This document shows, piece by piece, positions 27,136-36,215 of a stretch of DNA of 64,000 nt. The notes under the pieces are model-generated. The model saw only the letters and a program-made list of their open reading frames with translations. It was not told the DNA's origin and ran no database searches. Each line of letters begins with the position of its first letter. Within the stretch, counting starts at the first letter, position 1. Location: the NCBI RefSeq assembly GCF_036248255.1, contig NZ_CP109178.1:5208001-5272000 (forward strand), in the 5' to 3' direction. The stretch is from Streptomyces sp. NBC_01717. GTDB taxonomy: Bacteria; Actinomycetota; Actinomycetes; Streptomycetales; Streptomycetaceae. The translations under genes and the position numbers were made by a program.

Positions 27136-29163
27136 ATGGACGTGAAGCGATACTTCCGTGGGCCGGTCATGTGGATCGTGCTGGCCGTCCTCGCCGTGGT
27201 CGTGTTGATGCAGGTCGTCGGCTCGTCTGGCGGCTACAAGACGGTGGACACCGGCAAGGTGATCCAGGCGATCAGCAAGGACCAGGTGGAGCAGGCCAAG
27301 CTGACCACCGGTGACGAACAGATCCTCAAGATTGAGCTGAAGGACGGCCAGAAACTCTCGGGCGAGTCCGGCAGCAAGTTCCAGGCGAGCTACATCGGTG
27401 ACCAGGGTGTCCAGCTTGCCGACACGCTGCAGAAGAAGTTCGAGAGCGGTGACATCGAGAAGGGTTACACCGTCTCGCCGTCGAAGCAGTCGCCGTTCAT
27501 CTCGATCCTTCTCTCGCTGCTGCCCTTCGTCCTGATCGTGGTCGTCTTCCTGTTCCTGATGAATCAGATGCAGGGTGGCGGCTCCAAGGTCATGCAGTTC
27601 GGCAAGTCCAAGGCCAAGCTGATCACCAAGGACACCCCGAAGACGACGTTCGCCGATGTGGCGGGGTCCGACGAGGCGGTCGAGGAACTCCACGAGATCA
27701 AGGAGTTCCTCCAGGAGCCGGCGAAGTTCCAGGCCGTCGGGGCCAAGATCCCCAAGGGCGTCCTGCTGTACGGGCCTCCCGGTACGGGCAAGACGCTGCT
27801 CGCACGCGCCGTCGCGGGCGAGGCGGGCGTCCCGTTCTACTCGATCTCCGGTTCCGACTTCGTCGAGATGTTCGTCGGTGTCGGCGCCTCCCGGGTCCGT
27901 GACCTGTTCGAGCAGGCCAAGGCGAACGCCCCGGCGATCGTCTTCGTCGACGAGATCGACGCCGTCGGGCGGCACCGCGGTGCGGGTCTCGGCGGTGGTC
28001 ACGACGAGCGCGAGCAGACCCTGAACCAGCTGCTCGTCGAGATGGACGGATTCGACGTGAAGGGCGGCGTGATCCTGATCGCCGCCACGAACCGGCCGGA
28101 CATCCTCGACCCGGCGCTGCTGCGTCCGGGCCGCTTCGACCGGCAGATCGCGGTCGACCGGCCGGACATGCAGGGCCGTCTCGAGATCCTCAAGGTGCAC
28201 CAGAAGGGCAAGCCGGTCGCCCCGGACGTCGATCTCGGCGCCGTGGCCCGTCGTACGCCCGGCTTCACCGGTGCCGACCTGTCGAACGTGCTGAACGAAG
28301 CTGCGCTCCTCACGGCGCGCAGCAACCTGAAGCTGATCGACAACGAGATGCTGGACGAGGCGATCGACCGCGTCGTGGCCGGCCCGCAGAAGCGGACCCG
28401 GATCATGTCCGACAAGGAGAAGAAGATCACCGCGTACCACGAGGGCGGACACGCCCTGGTCGCGGCGGCTTCGCCGAACTCGGACCCGGTGCACAAGATC
28501 ACGATCCTCTCCCGCGGCCGCGCCCTCGGTTACACGATGGTGCTGCCCGAGGAGGACAAGTACTCCACGACGCGCAACGAGATGCTCGACCAGCTCGCCT
28601 ACATGCTGGGCGGGCGCGCGGCCGAGGAGCTGGTCTTCCACGACCCGACCACCGGCGCTGCGAACGACATCGAGAAGGCCAGTGCCACGGCCCGCGCGAT
28701 GGTCACGCAGTACGGCATGACGGAGCGGCTCGGCGCGATCAAGTTCGGCGGCGACAACACCGAGCCCTTCCTGGGCCGGGAGATGGGCCACCAGCGCGAC
28801 TACTCGGAAGAGGTCGCGGCGCTCGTCGACGAAGAGGTCAAGAAGCTCATCGAGACCGCGCACAACGAGGCCTGGGAGATCCTCGTCGAGAACCGCGACG
28901 TTCTCGACAACCTGGTCCTCCAGCTGCTGGAGAAGGAGACCCTCGGCAAGGAGCAGATCGCCGAGATCTTCGCCGGAATCGTGAAGCGTCCGGCCCGTCC
29001 GGCGTGGACCGGCTCCGCACGGCGTACGCCGTCGACGCGGCCTCCGGTGCTCTCGCCGAAGGAACTCGCTCTCACCAACGGTGTCACCACGGCCAACGGC
29101 TCGGCGCCGACGGACACCGCCCCGGCCGCCGAGGCGGTCCCGGAGGAGCGTCCGGAGAGCTAG
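27136..29163 (+). CDS. ftsH: ATP-dependent zinc metalloprotease FtsH
   Basis: Membrane-anchored AAA+ protease that degrades misfolded membrane and regulatory proteins. 675 residues. Two membrane segments (about 10-28 and 118-138) flank a short outer domain. Walker A GPPGTGKT at 213-220, Walker B FVDEIDA, second region of homology [20 protein letters not shown] (named by position near 317-336), zinc site HEGGH at 435-439. The C-terminal 60 residues are Pro/Thr/Ala-rich and disordered. ATG at 27136; an overlapping ATG at 27132 is out of frame. A terminator pair follows before folE. Confidence 0.98.
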   Translation: MDVKRYFRGPVMWIVLAVLAVVVLMQVVGSSGGYKTVDTGKVIQAISKDQVEQAKLTTGDEQILKIELKDGQKLSGESGSKFQASYIGDQGVQLADTLQKKFESGDIEKGYTVSPSKQSPFISILLSLLPFVLIVVVFLFLMNQMQGGGSKVMQFGKSKAKLITKDTPKTTFADVAGSDEAVEELHEIKEFLQEPAKFQAVGAKIPKGVLLYGPPGTGKTLLARAVAGEAGVPFYSISGSDFVEMFVGVGASRVRDLFEQAKANAPAIVFVDEIDAVGRHRGAGLGGGHDEREQTLNQLLVEMDGFDVKGGVILIAATNRPDILDPALLRPGRFDRQIAVDRPDMQGRLEILKVHQKGKPVAPDVDLGAVARRTPGFTGADLSNVLNEAALLTARSNLKLIDNEMLDEAIDRVVAGPQKRTRIMSDKEKKITAYHEGGHALVAAASPNSDPVHKITILSRGRALGYTMVLPEEDKYSTTRNEMLDQLAYMLGGRAAEELVFHDPTTGAANDIEKASATARAMVTQYGMTERLGAIKFGGDNTEPFLGREMGHQRDYSEEVAALVDEEVKKLIETAHNEAWEILVENRDVLDNLVLQLLEKETLGKEQIAEIFAGIVKRPARPAWTGSARRTPSTRPPVLSPKELALTNGVTTANGSAPTDTAPAAEAVPEERPES

Positions 29164-29172
29164 TACGGACCC

Positions 29173-29255
29173 GGTGTGGCCCCCGTCACGGGGGTCCACC
29201 GACCCGGAATGGATGCCGTGCCCCCCAGGTTTTAGCCTGTGGGGCACGGCTTTTT
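29173..29255 (+). terminator. Rho-independent terminator pair after ftsH
   Basis: First hairpin GTGG.CCCCCG/CGGGGG.CCAC at about 29175-29199, then a 15-bp stem with one mismatch (29215-29229 with 29236-29250) followed by TTTTT (29251-29255). The second is a textbook intrinsic terminator; folE starts 50 bases later. Confidence 0.85.
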
Positions 29256-29305
29256 GGTATGCCCGCGTGATGCGCGCAGGTGACAGCTGAAGGAACGAGG
29301 CACAG

Positions 29306-29911
29306 ATGACCGACCCGGTGACGCTGGACGGCCAGGGTTCGATCGGTGAGTTCGACGAGAAGCGGGCCGAGGCCGCGGTGCGCGAGCTTCTCGTCGCTGT
29401 CGGGGAGGACCCGGACCGGGAGGGTCTGCGGGAGACGCCGGGACGGGTGGCCCGGGCGTACAAGGAGATATTCGCAGGCCTGCACCAGGCGCCCGAGGAC
29501 GTCCTGACGACCACGTTCGACCTCGGCCACGACGAGATGGTGCTGGTGAAGGACATCGAGGTGTTCTCGACCTGTGAGCACCACCTGGTGCCGTTCCGGG
29601 GCGTCGCGCACGTCGGGTACATCCCGGCGACCACCGGAAAGATCACCGGCCTGTCGAAGCTGGCCCGGCTCGTCGACGTCTACGCCCGGCGCCCGCAGGT
29701 CCAGGAGCGGCTCACCACGCAGATCGCCGACTCGCTGATGAGGATTCTGGAGCCGCGCGGAGCCATCGTCGTGGTCGAGTGCGAGCACATGTGCATGTCG
29801 ATGCGTGGGATCCGCAAGCCGGGCGCGAAGACGCTGACGTCGGCGGTACGCGGCCAGCTCCGTGACCCCGCGACGCGCGCGGAGGCGATGAGCCTGATCA
29901 TGGCGCGCTGA
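29306..29911 (+). CDS. folE: GTP cyclohydrolase I
   Basis: First step of tetrahydrofolate synthesis: GTP to 7,8-dihydroneopterin triphosphate. 201 residues, type IA. Zinc ligands in CEHHLVPF and in [11 protein letters not shown]; the motif [20 protein letters not shown] (residues about 105-124) and the region [12 protein letters not shown] are typical. GGAACGAGG precedes the ATG by about 8 bases. Separated from ftsH by a strong terminator, so probably has its own promoter. The remaining pathway genes are convergent on the other strand. Confidence 0.97.
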   Translation: MTDPVTLDGQGSIGEFDEKRAEAAVRELLVAVGEDPDREGLRETPGRVARAYKEIFAGLHQAPEDVLTTTFDLGHDEMVLVKDIEVFSTCEHHLVPFRGVAHVGYIPATTGKITGLSKLARLVDVYARRPQVQERLTTQIADSLMRILEPRGAIVVVECEHMCMSMRGIRKPGAKTLTSAVRGQLRDPATRAEAMSLIMAR

Positions 29912-29972
29912 GGGCGGTCGCGGTGCCGGTGCCGCCGTGGGTGGTGCCGGTGTCCCGGACGGGCACTGCGCG

Positions 29973-30455
29973 TCAGGCGGAAGCGGCGCTCTTGTCGTCG
30001 TCCTTGTCGTCCGGGAGCTTGCAGACACGTTCCAGGAACAGGGCGGCGGCAATCACCCCGATGCCGGCCAGCACCGCGAAGCCGGCGTAGATCGCCTGGT
30101 CGCGGCGGGCAGGCACATCGAGCGAGCCGAGCAGGAAGACCCCCACGCCGCCGTACAGGCCGGCGACCAGCGAGACGACCAGGGCGCTGGCCTGGCCGAA
30201 CACCACGGCGCGGGCCGCCATCAGCGGCTCGACGCCCTTCGCGCCCGGGCGGCGCTCACGCTGGGCGCGCAGCCGGGAGCGGATGGAGAGCGCTGTCGCG
30301 AGCAGGATGACGGCGATCACCGCGAGCACGACGGGCGCGGCGAGAGGCACGCTCGGCAGCGTGTCGAGCGAGTCCCAGAGGCGGGCACCGCCCCAGGACA
30401 GCACGCCTGCCGCGACGAAGATTCCGGCCAGTACCCCGAGCCGTAGTTGCCTCAC
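29973..30455 (-). CDS. DUF3180 membrane protein
   Basis: 160 residues, GTG start. Four membrane helices at about 7-25, 40-58, 83-108 and 118-140; Lys/Asp-rich tail. The family is restricted to actinobacteria and sits beside folK in both streptomycetes and mycobacteria, as here (96 bp after folK). Function unknown; conserved position suggests a link with folate or the pteridine pathway, or simply a conserved operon (inference). Confidence 0.9.
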   Translation of the reverse strand: MRQLRLGVLAGIFVAAGVLSWGGARLWDSLDTLPSVPLAAPVVLAVIAVILLATALSIRSRLRAQRERRPGAKGVEPLMAARAVVFGQASALVVSLVAGLYGGVGVFLLGSLDVPARRDQAIYAGFAVLAGIGVIAAALFLERVCKLPDDKDDDKSAASA

Positions 30456-30551
30456 CGCGAGAGCCGCCCTTCGCCGCCGGTCGACCGACCGTCGGTCTCT
30501 GTGTCCATGCGTCTGTTCTGTGCCGTTGCCGGCCTGCCCTGAGCCTAACGA

Positions 30552-31163
30552 CTACTCGGGCAGGCGGAGTTCCAGATCGGGCCGGGGACGTATGCCCTCG
30601 TGTCCGACACCGTTGAGCAGGTCGGCGACCGGGCCGCGGCCGGGCAGCTGGGCCTCGGGGTCGATGTCGTGCCACGGGGCGAGGACGAAGGCGCGCTCAT
30701 GGGCCCGGGGGTGGGGGAGGGTGAGGACCGGGTCGTCGGAGACGACGTCCGCGTACGCCACGATGTCCACGTCGATGGTGCGCGCGCCCCAGCGCTCCTC
30801 ACGGACGCGCTCGAAGGCCTCCTCGATGGCCTGGCCGCGCTCCAGGAGGGAGGACGGGGGAAGCGTCGTCTTCACGACGATCACCGCGTTGAAGTACAGC
30901 GGCTGGGAGCCGGGGGCGACGCCCCAGGGCTCCGTCTCGTACACCGGGGAGACTGCCTTGACCCGGAGACCGGGGGTGTCCTCCAGCGCGTCGATGGCGC
31001 CCTGCAGGGTCTCCAGCCGGTTGCCGAGGTTGGAGCCGAGGGAGAGCACGGCGCGTTTGGGGTTCGAAAGGGTGATGTCCGCGGCGTCCACCTGCTCGAC
31101 CACGGAGGCGGGGACCGGCTGTACGGTCGGGTCGCTCTGCCCCTCGGTAGAAAATGCAGTCAT
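30552..31163 (-). CDS. folK: 2-amino-4-hydroxy-6-hydroxymethyldihydropteridine pyrophosphokinase
   Basis: Transfers pyrophosphate from ATP to 6-hydroxymethyl-7,8-dihydropterin. 203 residues: about 37 variable N-terminal residues, then LSLGSNLGNR (start of the HPPK domain), VYETEPWG, NAVIVVKTTL, RWGARTIDVDIVAY with the two metal-binding Asp, and LPHPRAHERAFVL. Its ATG overlaps the folB stop by four bases (ATGA), so the two are translationally coupled. Confidence 0.97.
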   Translation of the reverse strand: MTAFSTEGQSDPTVQPVPASVVEQVDAADITLSNPKRAVLSLGSNLGNRLETLQGAIDALEDTPGLRVKAVSPVYETEPWGVAPGSQPLYFNAVIVVKTTLPPSSLLERGQAIEEAFERVREERWGARTIDVDIVAYADVVSDDPVLTLPHPRAHERAFVLAPWHDIDPEAQLPGRGPVADLLNGVGHEGIRPRPDLELRLPE

Positions 31164-31519
31164 GCTCGGCTCCGGGTGATGGTGATGGTCACATCGTCGA
31201 AGGGAACGGTGATCGGCGCATCCGGCTTGTGCACGACGACCTCCACCTCCTCGACACCTTCGTGCCCCAGGCACTTCTGGGCGATGCGTTCCGCGAGTGT
31301 TTCGATCAGATCGACCGGGTCTCCCTGCACGATTTCGACGACTTCCTCCGCGACCACGCCGTAGTGCACGGTCTTCGTCAGGTCGTCGGCGGCTGCCGCG
31401 GGGCGGGTGTCGAGGCTGAGAACCAGGTCCACGATGAAGGTCTGGCCCTCTTCCCGCTCCCGGGGAAACACACCATGGTTCCCACGGGCCCTGAGGCCGC
31501 GCAGCGCGACACGATCCAC
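31160..31519 (-). CDS. folB: Dihydroneopterin aldolase
   Basis: Cleaves 7,8-dihydroneopterin to 6-hydroxymethyl-dihydropterin and glycolaldehyde. 119 residues from GTG 31519, preceded by AGGAG 8 bases away. Family motifs GLRARGNHGVFPREREEGQ, here at residues 7-25 (starting GLRARG), the DLTKTVHYGVVAEEV segment, the LIETLAERIA helix and a final VEVVVHKPDAPI strand. Active-site Glu in the REREEGQ segment. Followed directly by folK. Confidence 0.97.
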   Translation of the reverse strand: MDRVALRGLRARGNHGVFPREREEGQTFIVDLVLSLDTRPAAAADDLTKTVHYGVVAEEVVEIVQGDPVDLIETLAERIAQKCLGHEGVEEVEVVVHKPDAPITVPFDDVTITITRSRA

Positions 31520-31711
31520 GCGAATCACTCCTGCTGTCGTTGGTCGTAGAGGCACGGGGCCGTATGCGGGTGGCGAGGTGCCCTCATTCGAATCTACCTG
31601 CGAGCACCGACAGTGCTCGCCCGCGGGGCCATGGACAGGGCCGTGCTGGGCCGGTAGCCGCCTCCCCTACCCGCGGTCCCGGATTCCATTCCCCTCGGGA
31701 GGCATATCCGC
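31520..31711. other. Gap between NTF2-like gene and folB
   Basis: 192 bases on the operon strand. No gene, strong hairpin or promoter motif recognised. Confidence 0.4.
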
Positions 31712-32194
31712 TCAGGAGGGCGTGTCCTCGTCATCGTCGTCATCGGAGTCGGCCAGCACCGGCGACCCGTGGTGGGACCAGAGCTTCCAGCCGTCCCCGG
31801 TGCGGCGGAAGACATTGGTGGCGACGACGAGTTGGCCCACCAGCGGCCCGAGCTCGCCGCCGTCCTCCGCCGGGCCGCCGCTGAGGATGTTCTCGGTGCA
31901 GGTCACCAGGGCCGTGTCACCGGTCATCGAGACCCCGACATCGGTCAGGAAGAACTGGATGTACTCGGTGTTCGCCATGATCAGCGCATAGCTGCGCAGC
32001 ACCTCGCCGCGGCCGCTGAGCACCGGCCAGCCGGGGTGGACGCAGGAGATGGTGAGGTCCTCGCCGGGCAGCCAGAGCCCGGAGAGCTCGTCGAGATCGC
32101 CGCGTTCCATCGCCTCGTAGAAGGCGGTGTTGGCCTGCTCGACCGCCGCGATGTCGGCGGCGACCTCCGCCTGGTCGTCGTGGCGCTCGCTCAC
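31712..32194 (-). CDS. NTF2-like (SnoaL/DUF4440-type) protein in the folate operon
   Basis: 160 residues, GTG start overlapping the folP stop by four bases (GTGA). Cone-shaped NTF2 fold predicted from the pattern: helix EVAADIAAVEQANTAFYEAM, GDLDELSGLWLPGEDLTISC, ISCVHPGWPVLSGRGEV, and strand-forming LVGQLVVATNVFRRTGDGWKLWSHHGSP. The tail is a run of Asp. Such proteins may be hydrolases, isomerases or plain binding proteins. Its coupling to folP suggests a pterin-related or stability role, but the reaction is unknown. Confidence 0.9.
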   Translation of the reverse strand: MSERHDDQAEVAADIAAVEQANTAFYEAMERGDLDELSGLWLPGEDLTISCVHPGWPVLSGRGEVLRSYALIMANTEYIQFFLTDVGVSMTGDTALVTCTENILSGGPAEDGGELGPLVGQLVVATNVFRRTGDGWKLWSHHGSPVLADSDDDDDEDTPS

Positions 32195-33051
32195 GCGGCT
32201 CCCTCGACGGCGCGGGCGACCCGTACGGCGTCGGCGGTGGCCCGGACCTCGTGGACCCTGACCGCCCAGGCGCCCGCCTGGGCGGACAAGGCGGAGATCG
32301 CGGCGGTGGCCGCGTCGCGTTCGCGGGCGGGCGGCGGGGCGGCGCCCTCACGGGCCAGCACATGGCCGAGGAACCGCTTGCGGGAGGCGGCGACCAGCAG
32401 CGGACGGCCGAGAGCGCGCAGCTCGTCGAGGTGAGCGACGAGGGCGAGGTCGTGGGCGGCGTCCTTCGCGAAGCCGAGGCCCGGGTCGACCACGATCCGT
32501 TCGGGGGCGACACCGCCCGCGACGACGGCGTCCATCCGCATCCGCAGCTCCGCGACGACCTCGGCGACGACGTCCTCGTACACCGCGCGGCTGTTCATGG
32601 ACTCGCTGAAGCCGCGCCAGTGCATGACGACGAACGGCGCGCCGGACGCGGCGACGACCGGGATCATGTCCGGGTCGGCGAGCCCGCCGCTCACATCGTT
32701 GACGAGGGCCGCACCGGCGGCGACGGCCTGTTCGGCGACGCGGGCCCGCATGGTGTCCACGGAGATCGTGACACCCTCCCGGGCCAGCTCCCGGACGACC
32801 GGGACCACGCGCCGCAGCTCCTCGGACTCGTCCACCCGGCTGGCGCCGGGGCGGGTCGACTCGCCGCCGACATCGACCAGGTCGGCACCCTCGGCGACCA
32901 GGTCGAGGCCGTGCTTGATCGCAGCCGTGGTGTCGAACCAGCGGCCCCCGTCGGAGAAGGAGTCCGGCGTCACATTGACGACACCCATGACCGCGCAGCG
33001 GTCCCACTCCGGCAGGCCTCGGACCGTGCCTCGTCCACGCAACGTACTCAT
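32191..33051 (-). CDS. folP: Dihydropteroate synthase
   Basis: Condenses hydroxymethyl-dihydropterin pyrophosphate with p-aminobenzoate; the sulfonamide target. 286 residues. MGVVNVTPDSFSDGG holds the pterin-pyrophosphate loop (near 22-36), GADLVDVGGESTRPGA, ISVDTMRA, DVSGGLADPDM, VVDPGLGFAKDAAHD and LVAASRKRFLG with the Lys-Arg pair are all intact. First gene of the minus-strand folate cluster; stop overlaps the NTF2-like start. Confidence 0.98.
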   Translation of the reverse strand: MSTLRGRGTVRGLPEWDRCAVMGVVNVTPDSFSDGGRWFDTTAAIKHGLDLVAEGADLVDVGGESTRPGASRVDESEELRRVVPVVRELAREGVTISVDTMRARVAEQAVAAGAALVNDVSGGLADPDMIPVVAASGAPFVVMHWRGFSESMNSRAVYEDVVAEVVAELRMRMDAVVAGGVAPERIVVDPGLGFAKDAAHDLALVAHLDELRALGRPLLVAASRKRFLGHVLAREGAAPPPARERDAATAAISALSAQAGAWAVRVHEVRATADAVRVARAVEGAA

Positions 33052-33081
33052 GCGACCAGCGTAGGCCCGTACCGAGCAGTG

Positions 33082-34923
33082 TTATGCCGTGCGGGCACCG
33101 TGCTCCTGGCCGGCGACCGGTGCGTGGGCGCAGGGGAGGGGCCGGGCGGGCGTGAAGCGGCGGGCGAACGGACGGGGCAGGCCGACGTTGACGAAGCCCT
33201 CGGCCTGCATTGCCGCGAACGAGATCCGGGGCAGGTCGCGGCTGGTGCGGTAGACGACGAAGCGGGGCTCCCAGCGGGGCCGGAACTTGGCGTTGAACTT
33301 GTACAGCGACTCGATCTGGAACCAGCGCGACAGGAAGATCAGCAGGCCGCGCCAGCCCCGGAGCACCGGGCCCGCACCCAGTCGTTCGCCGCGGGCGAGC
33401 GCCGAGCGGAACATCGCGAAGTTCAGCGATATGCGCTCGATGCCGAGCCGGGGCGCGTCCTGGAGGGAGGCGACGATCAGCAGCTCGTTCATGCCGGGGT
33501 CGGCGGAGCGGTCCCGGCGCATGAGCTCCAGGGACATGCCGTCCGTACCCCACGGGACGAAGTGGATCACGGCCTTCAGGTCGCCGTACGGGGAGTCGGC
33601 GGTGTGCTCGTCGGCCTTGTGGGCGGTGGCGATGACGCAGTCGCCGTCGGCCGGGTCTCCGATCCGGCCGAGCGCCATGGAGAAGCCGCGCTCGGTGTCC
33701 GTGCCGCGCCAGTCGGCGGCGGCCCGCCGGATGCGGGCCAGCTCGGTCTCGCCGATGTCGCGGACGCGCCGGACGCGGGTCTCGTAGCCGGCCCGCTCAA
33801 TGCGCTTCACCATCTGGCGTACGTTGCGCATCGCGCGCCCGGCGAGCGAGAAATCCGCGACTTCCACCACCGCCTCGTCGCCGAGCTCCAGCGCGTCGAG
33901 CCCGGTCTCACGGGTCCAGACCTCGCCGCCGGTCTCGCTGCAGCCCATCACCGCGGGTGTCCAGGAGTGCGCCTTGGCCTCGTCCATGAACCGCTCGATG
34001 GCGCCCGGCCAGGCCTCCACGTCCCCGATCGGGTCGCCGCTGGCCAGCATCACGCCGGACACGACGCGGTAGCAGACGGCGGCCTTGCCGCTGGGGGAGA
34101 AGACGACGCCCTTGTCGCGGCGGAGTGCGAAGTGGCCGAGCGAATCACGGCCGCCGTGCTTGTCGAGGAGGGCGCGCAGCCGGAGCTCGTCCTCCTCGGT
34201 GAGGCGGGCGGCCGGATGTTCGGGGCGGAACGCGAGGTAGATGGTGGTGACGGCGGTCAGCAGACCGAGTGCGCCGAGCGAGTACGCCACGGTCCAGGAG
34301 GTCACCCCCGCGTACTCGACGGGGCCCTCGAAGCCGACCATTCCGTACAGGACGTGCTGGAGCCGGTCGGCGATGGAGGGGTTCCCGACGACCCGGCCGG
34401 GGTGGACGGAGACGATGACCAGCCCCAGACCGAGCGAACCCGCCCCGAGGAGAACGAAGTTGGCCAGCGCCCTCCAACGGCTCCGCGGGTCGGGGAGCGC
34501 GGTGAACTCATTCCGGTGTCGGACCAGCAGGTAGCACAGCGCCAGTGAGACGACGGTGCCGATGATCGAGTGGCGGTAGGTGAACTGCGCTGCCGCACCG
34601 GCCGGGAGGAGGGCCACGGCGGCGCGCCAGGCCCGCCGCTTGCGCCGCTTGAGGCCGTGTGCGAGGAGCAGCAGCAGTACTCCCGCGCTCAGCGACAGTG
34701 CGGCGGCGAAGGGTCCGAGGGCCCCGGGGAGCACTTCGGCGAGCGTGTGCATCCGGCTGTGCCTGAAGCGCGGGAACACGCCTGCGGCGACGTCGATCAG
34801 GCCGACGAACGTGCAGGCGGTGCCGACGAGCGCCGGAACGGCCTCCGGGCGCGGTCCGCGTAGGAGCTTGCGAACAGCACGCGGAACCGAACCTGATTTA
34901 TCCCCATCTAGCGTGACAGACAT
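33082..34923 (-). CDS. MprF-like aminoacyl-phosphatidylglycerol (or lipid) synthase
   Basis: 613 residues from ATG 34923 (GGGAAG upstream). N-terminal membrane domain with about six helices (33-255), shorter than the 14-helix S. aureus MprF. C-terminal DUF2156 GNAT-like catalytic domain (about 280-590) with LGHFALRRDKGVVFSPSGKA, the GDPIGDVEAW segment, FMDEAKAHSW, MGCSETGGEVW and EPRFVVYRTSRDLP. Transfers an amino acid from aminoacyl-tRNA to a membrane lipid, usually Lys or Ala to phosphatidylglycerol, lowering surface negative charge. Amino-acid specificity not readable. Divergent from the esterase gene. Confidence 0.9.
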   Translation of the reverse strand: MSVTLDGDKSGSVPRAVRKLLRGPRPEAVPALVGTACTFVGLIDVAAGVFPRFRHSRMHTLAEVLPGALGPFAAALSLSAGVLLLLLAHGLKRRKRRAWRAAVALLPAGAAAQFTYRHSIIGTVVSLALCYLLVRHRNEFTALPDPRSRWRALANFVLLGAGSLGLGLVIVSVHPGRVVGNPSIADRLQHVLYGMVGFEGPVEYAGVTSWTVAYSLGALGLLTAVTTIYLAFRPEHPAARLTEEDELRLRALLDKHGGRDSLGHFALRRDKGVVFSPSGKAAVCYRVVSGVMLASGDPIGDVEAWPGAIERFMDEAKAHSWTPAVMGCSETGGEVWTRETGLDALELGDEAVVEVADFSLAGRAMRNVRQMVKRIERAGYETRVRRVRDIGETELARIRRAAADWRGTDTERGFSMALGRIGDPADGDCVIATAHKADEHTADSPYGDLKAVIHFVPWGTDGMSLELMRRDRSADPGMNELLIVASLQDAPRLGIERISLNFAMFRSALARGERLGAGPVLRGWRGLLIFLSRWFQIESLYKFNAKFRPRWEPRFVVYRTSRDLPRISFAAMQAEGFVNVGLPRPFARRFTPARPLPCAHAPVAGQEHGARTA

Positions 34924-35062
34924 CGCTTCCCGTGGCTCCGCGAGAGATTCCTGAGTCCGTCGGCCGAAGCGCCCCGGACGATGTGCGACCTCTAGGACGA
35001 GGCTTCCGGGCGGCGGGTTCACCCGCATCCCGGAAATTTCCTGACAAGAAAGCTCACCCACT

Positions 35063-36184
35063 ATGGGGCTCACCAGTAAGGCAGTTCTGGCCCTGGCCAT
35101 CGGGCCGGCTGTCGTTCTGTTCGCCGCCACGGTCTGTCTCTGGCCGAGGCTCGCCCGCCGCAGCGTGTCCGCGGTGTCCGGCCGGGTCGGCCTGTTGCTG
35201 GCCACTCAGGTGATGGTCTTCGCCTCGGTTGGCCTGCTGGCAAACAACTCCTTTCAGTTCTACGGCTCCTGGGCCGACTTTTTCGGCCGGCAGCAGGAAC
35301 CGGGCGTGGTGACGGACGGTGCCACCGGGGCGTCGGCATCGAAGAACATCGTCCGGGTCGGGATGGAACGGCCCGATGTCCCGGGCGAATCGCGGACCAC
35401 AGCCGTAGGCCGGATCGACAAGGTCGTCGTCGCAGGACGGCGGTCGGGAATCGAGAGCCCGGCGTATGTGTATCTGCCGCCGGAGTACTTCCAGTCCGAG
35501 TACGCCCGCCGGACGTTCCCCGCGGTCGTCGTCCTCACCGGCTACCCGGGTACCTCGGAGAACCTCCTGAAGGGTCTTCAGTACCCGCGGACAGCGCTCG
35601 ATCGGGTGAGATCCGGCCGGGCGCAGCCGATGATTCTGGTGATGCTGAGGCCAACGGTCGCGCCGCCGAGGGACACCGAGTGCGTGAACATAAAGGGTGG
35701 TCCCCAGACCGAGACGTTCTTCGCGAAGGACCTGCCGCAGGCGGTCTCGGACGCGTACCGCATCGGGAAGCGGGCGCGGAACTGGGGCATCATCGGCAAC
35801 TCGACCGGCGGCTACTGCGCGCTGAAGATCGGCCTGCACCACCCGGACAGGTTCTCGGCCAGCGCCGGTCTGTCCGCGTACTACAGGGCGGCCGAGGACC
35901 CGACGACCGGCGATCTCTTCCATGGGAGCCGGCGGGCCCGCGAGCGCGCCGATCTGCTGTGGAGCCTGGATCATCTGCCGCAGCCCGACTCGTCCTTCCT
36001 GGTGACCACGTCGCGGCAGGGCGAGGGGAACTACCGGGGTACACGGCACTTCATGGCGAAGGTGAGGGCGCCCGCGCAGGTGTCGTCGATCGTGCTGGAC
36101 AGCGGCGGGCACAACTTCAACACGTGGCGGCGGGAGATCCCTTCGGTGCTGGAGTGGATGAGCAGTCGGCTGAGCGAGGACTGA
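35063..36184 (+). CDS. Membrane-anchored alpha/beta-hydrolase (antigen 85/FrmB-like esterase)
   Basis: 373 residues. Two N-terminal hydrophobic segments (about 5-27 and 43-63), then an extracytoplasmic esterase domain. Nucleophile elbow GNSTGG with Ser near residue 253; later segments LDSGGHNFNTW supply the catalytic His, and an Asp lies in the RFSASAGLSAYYRAAEDP region or nearby. Related to esterase D/mycolyltransferase folds. Its divergent pairing with an MprF-like synthase suggests it could cleave aminoacyl-lipids, as in known synthase/hydrolase pairs of other Gram-positives (inference). Confidence 0.87.
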   Translation: MGLTSKAVLALAIGPAVVLFAATVCLWPRLARRSVSAVSGRVGLLLATQVMVFASVGLLANNSFQFYGSWADFFGRQQEPGVVTDGATGASASKNIVRVGMERPDVPGESRTTAVGRIDKVVVAGRRSGIESPAYVYLPPEYFQSEYARRTFPAVVVLTGYPGTSENLLKGLQYPRTALDRVRSGRAQPMILVMLRPTVAPPRDTECVNIKGGPQTETFFAKDLPQAVSDAYRIGKRARNWGIIGNSTGGYCALKIGLHHPDRFSASAGLSAYYRAAEDPTTGDLFHGSRRARERADLLWSLDHLPQPDSSFLVTTSRQGEGNYRGTRHFMAKVRAPAQVSSIVLDSGGHNFNTWRREIPSVLEWMSSRLSED

Positions 36185-36197
36185 GCGCTCGTCGCCG

Positions 36198-36215
36198 GAC
36201 CGGCGGGTGCCGGTC
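36198..36215. terminator. Short hairpin between convergent genes
   Basis: GACCGGC-GGGT-GCCGGTC, 7-bp stem with 4-base loop, between the esterase stop and the ATPase stop. Confidence 0.5.
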
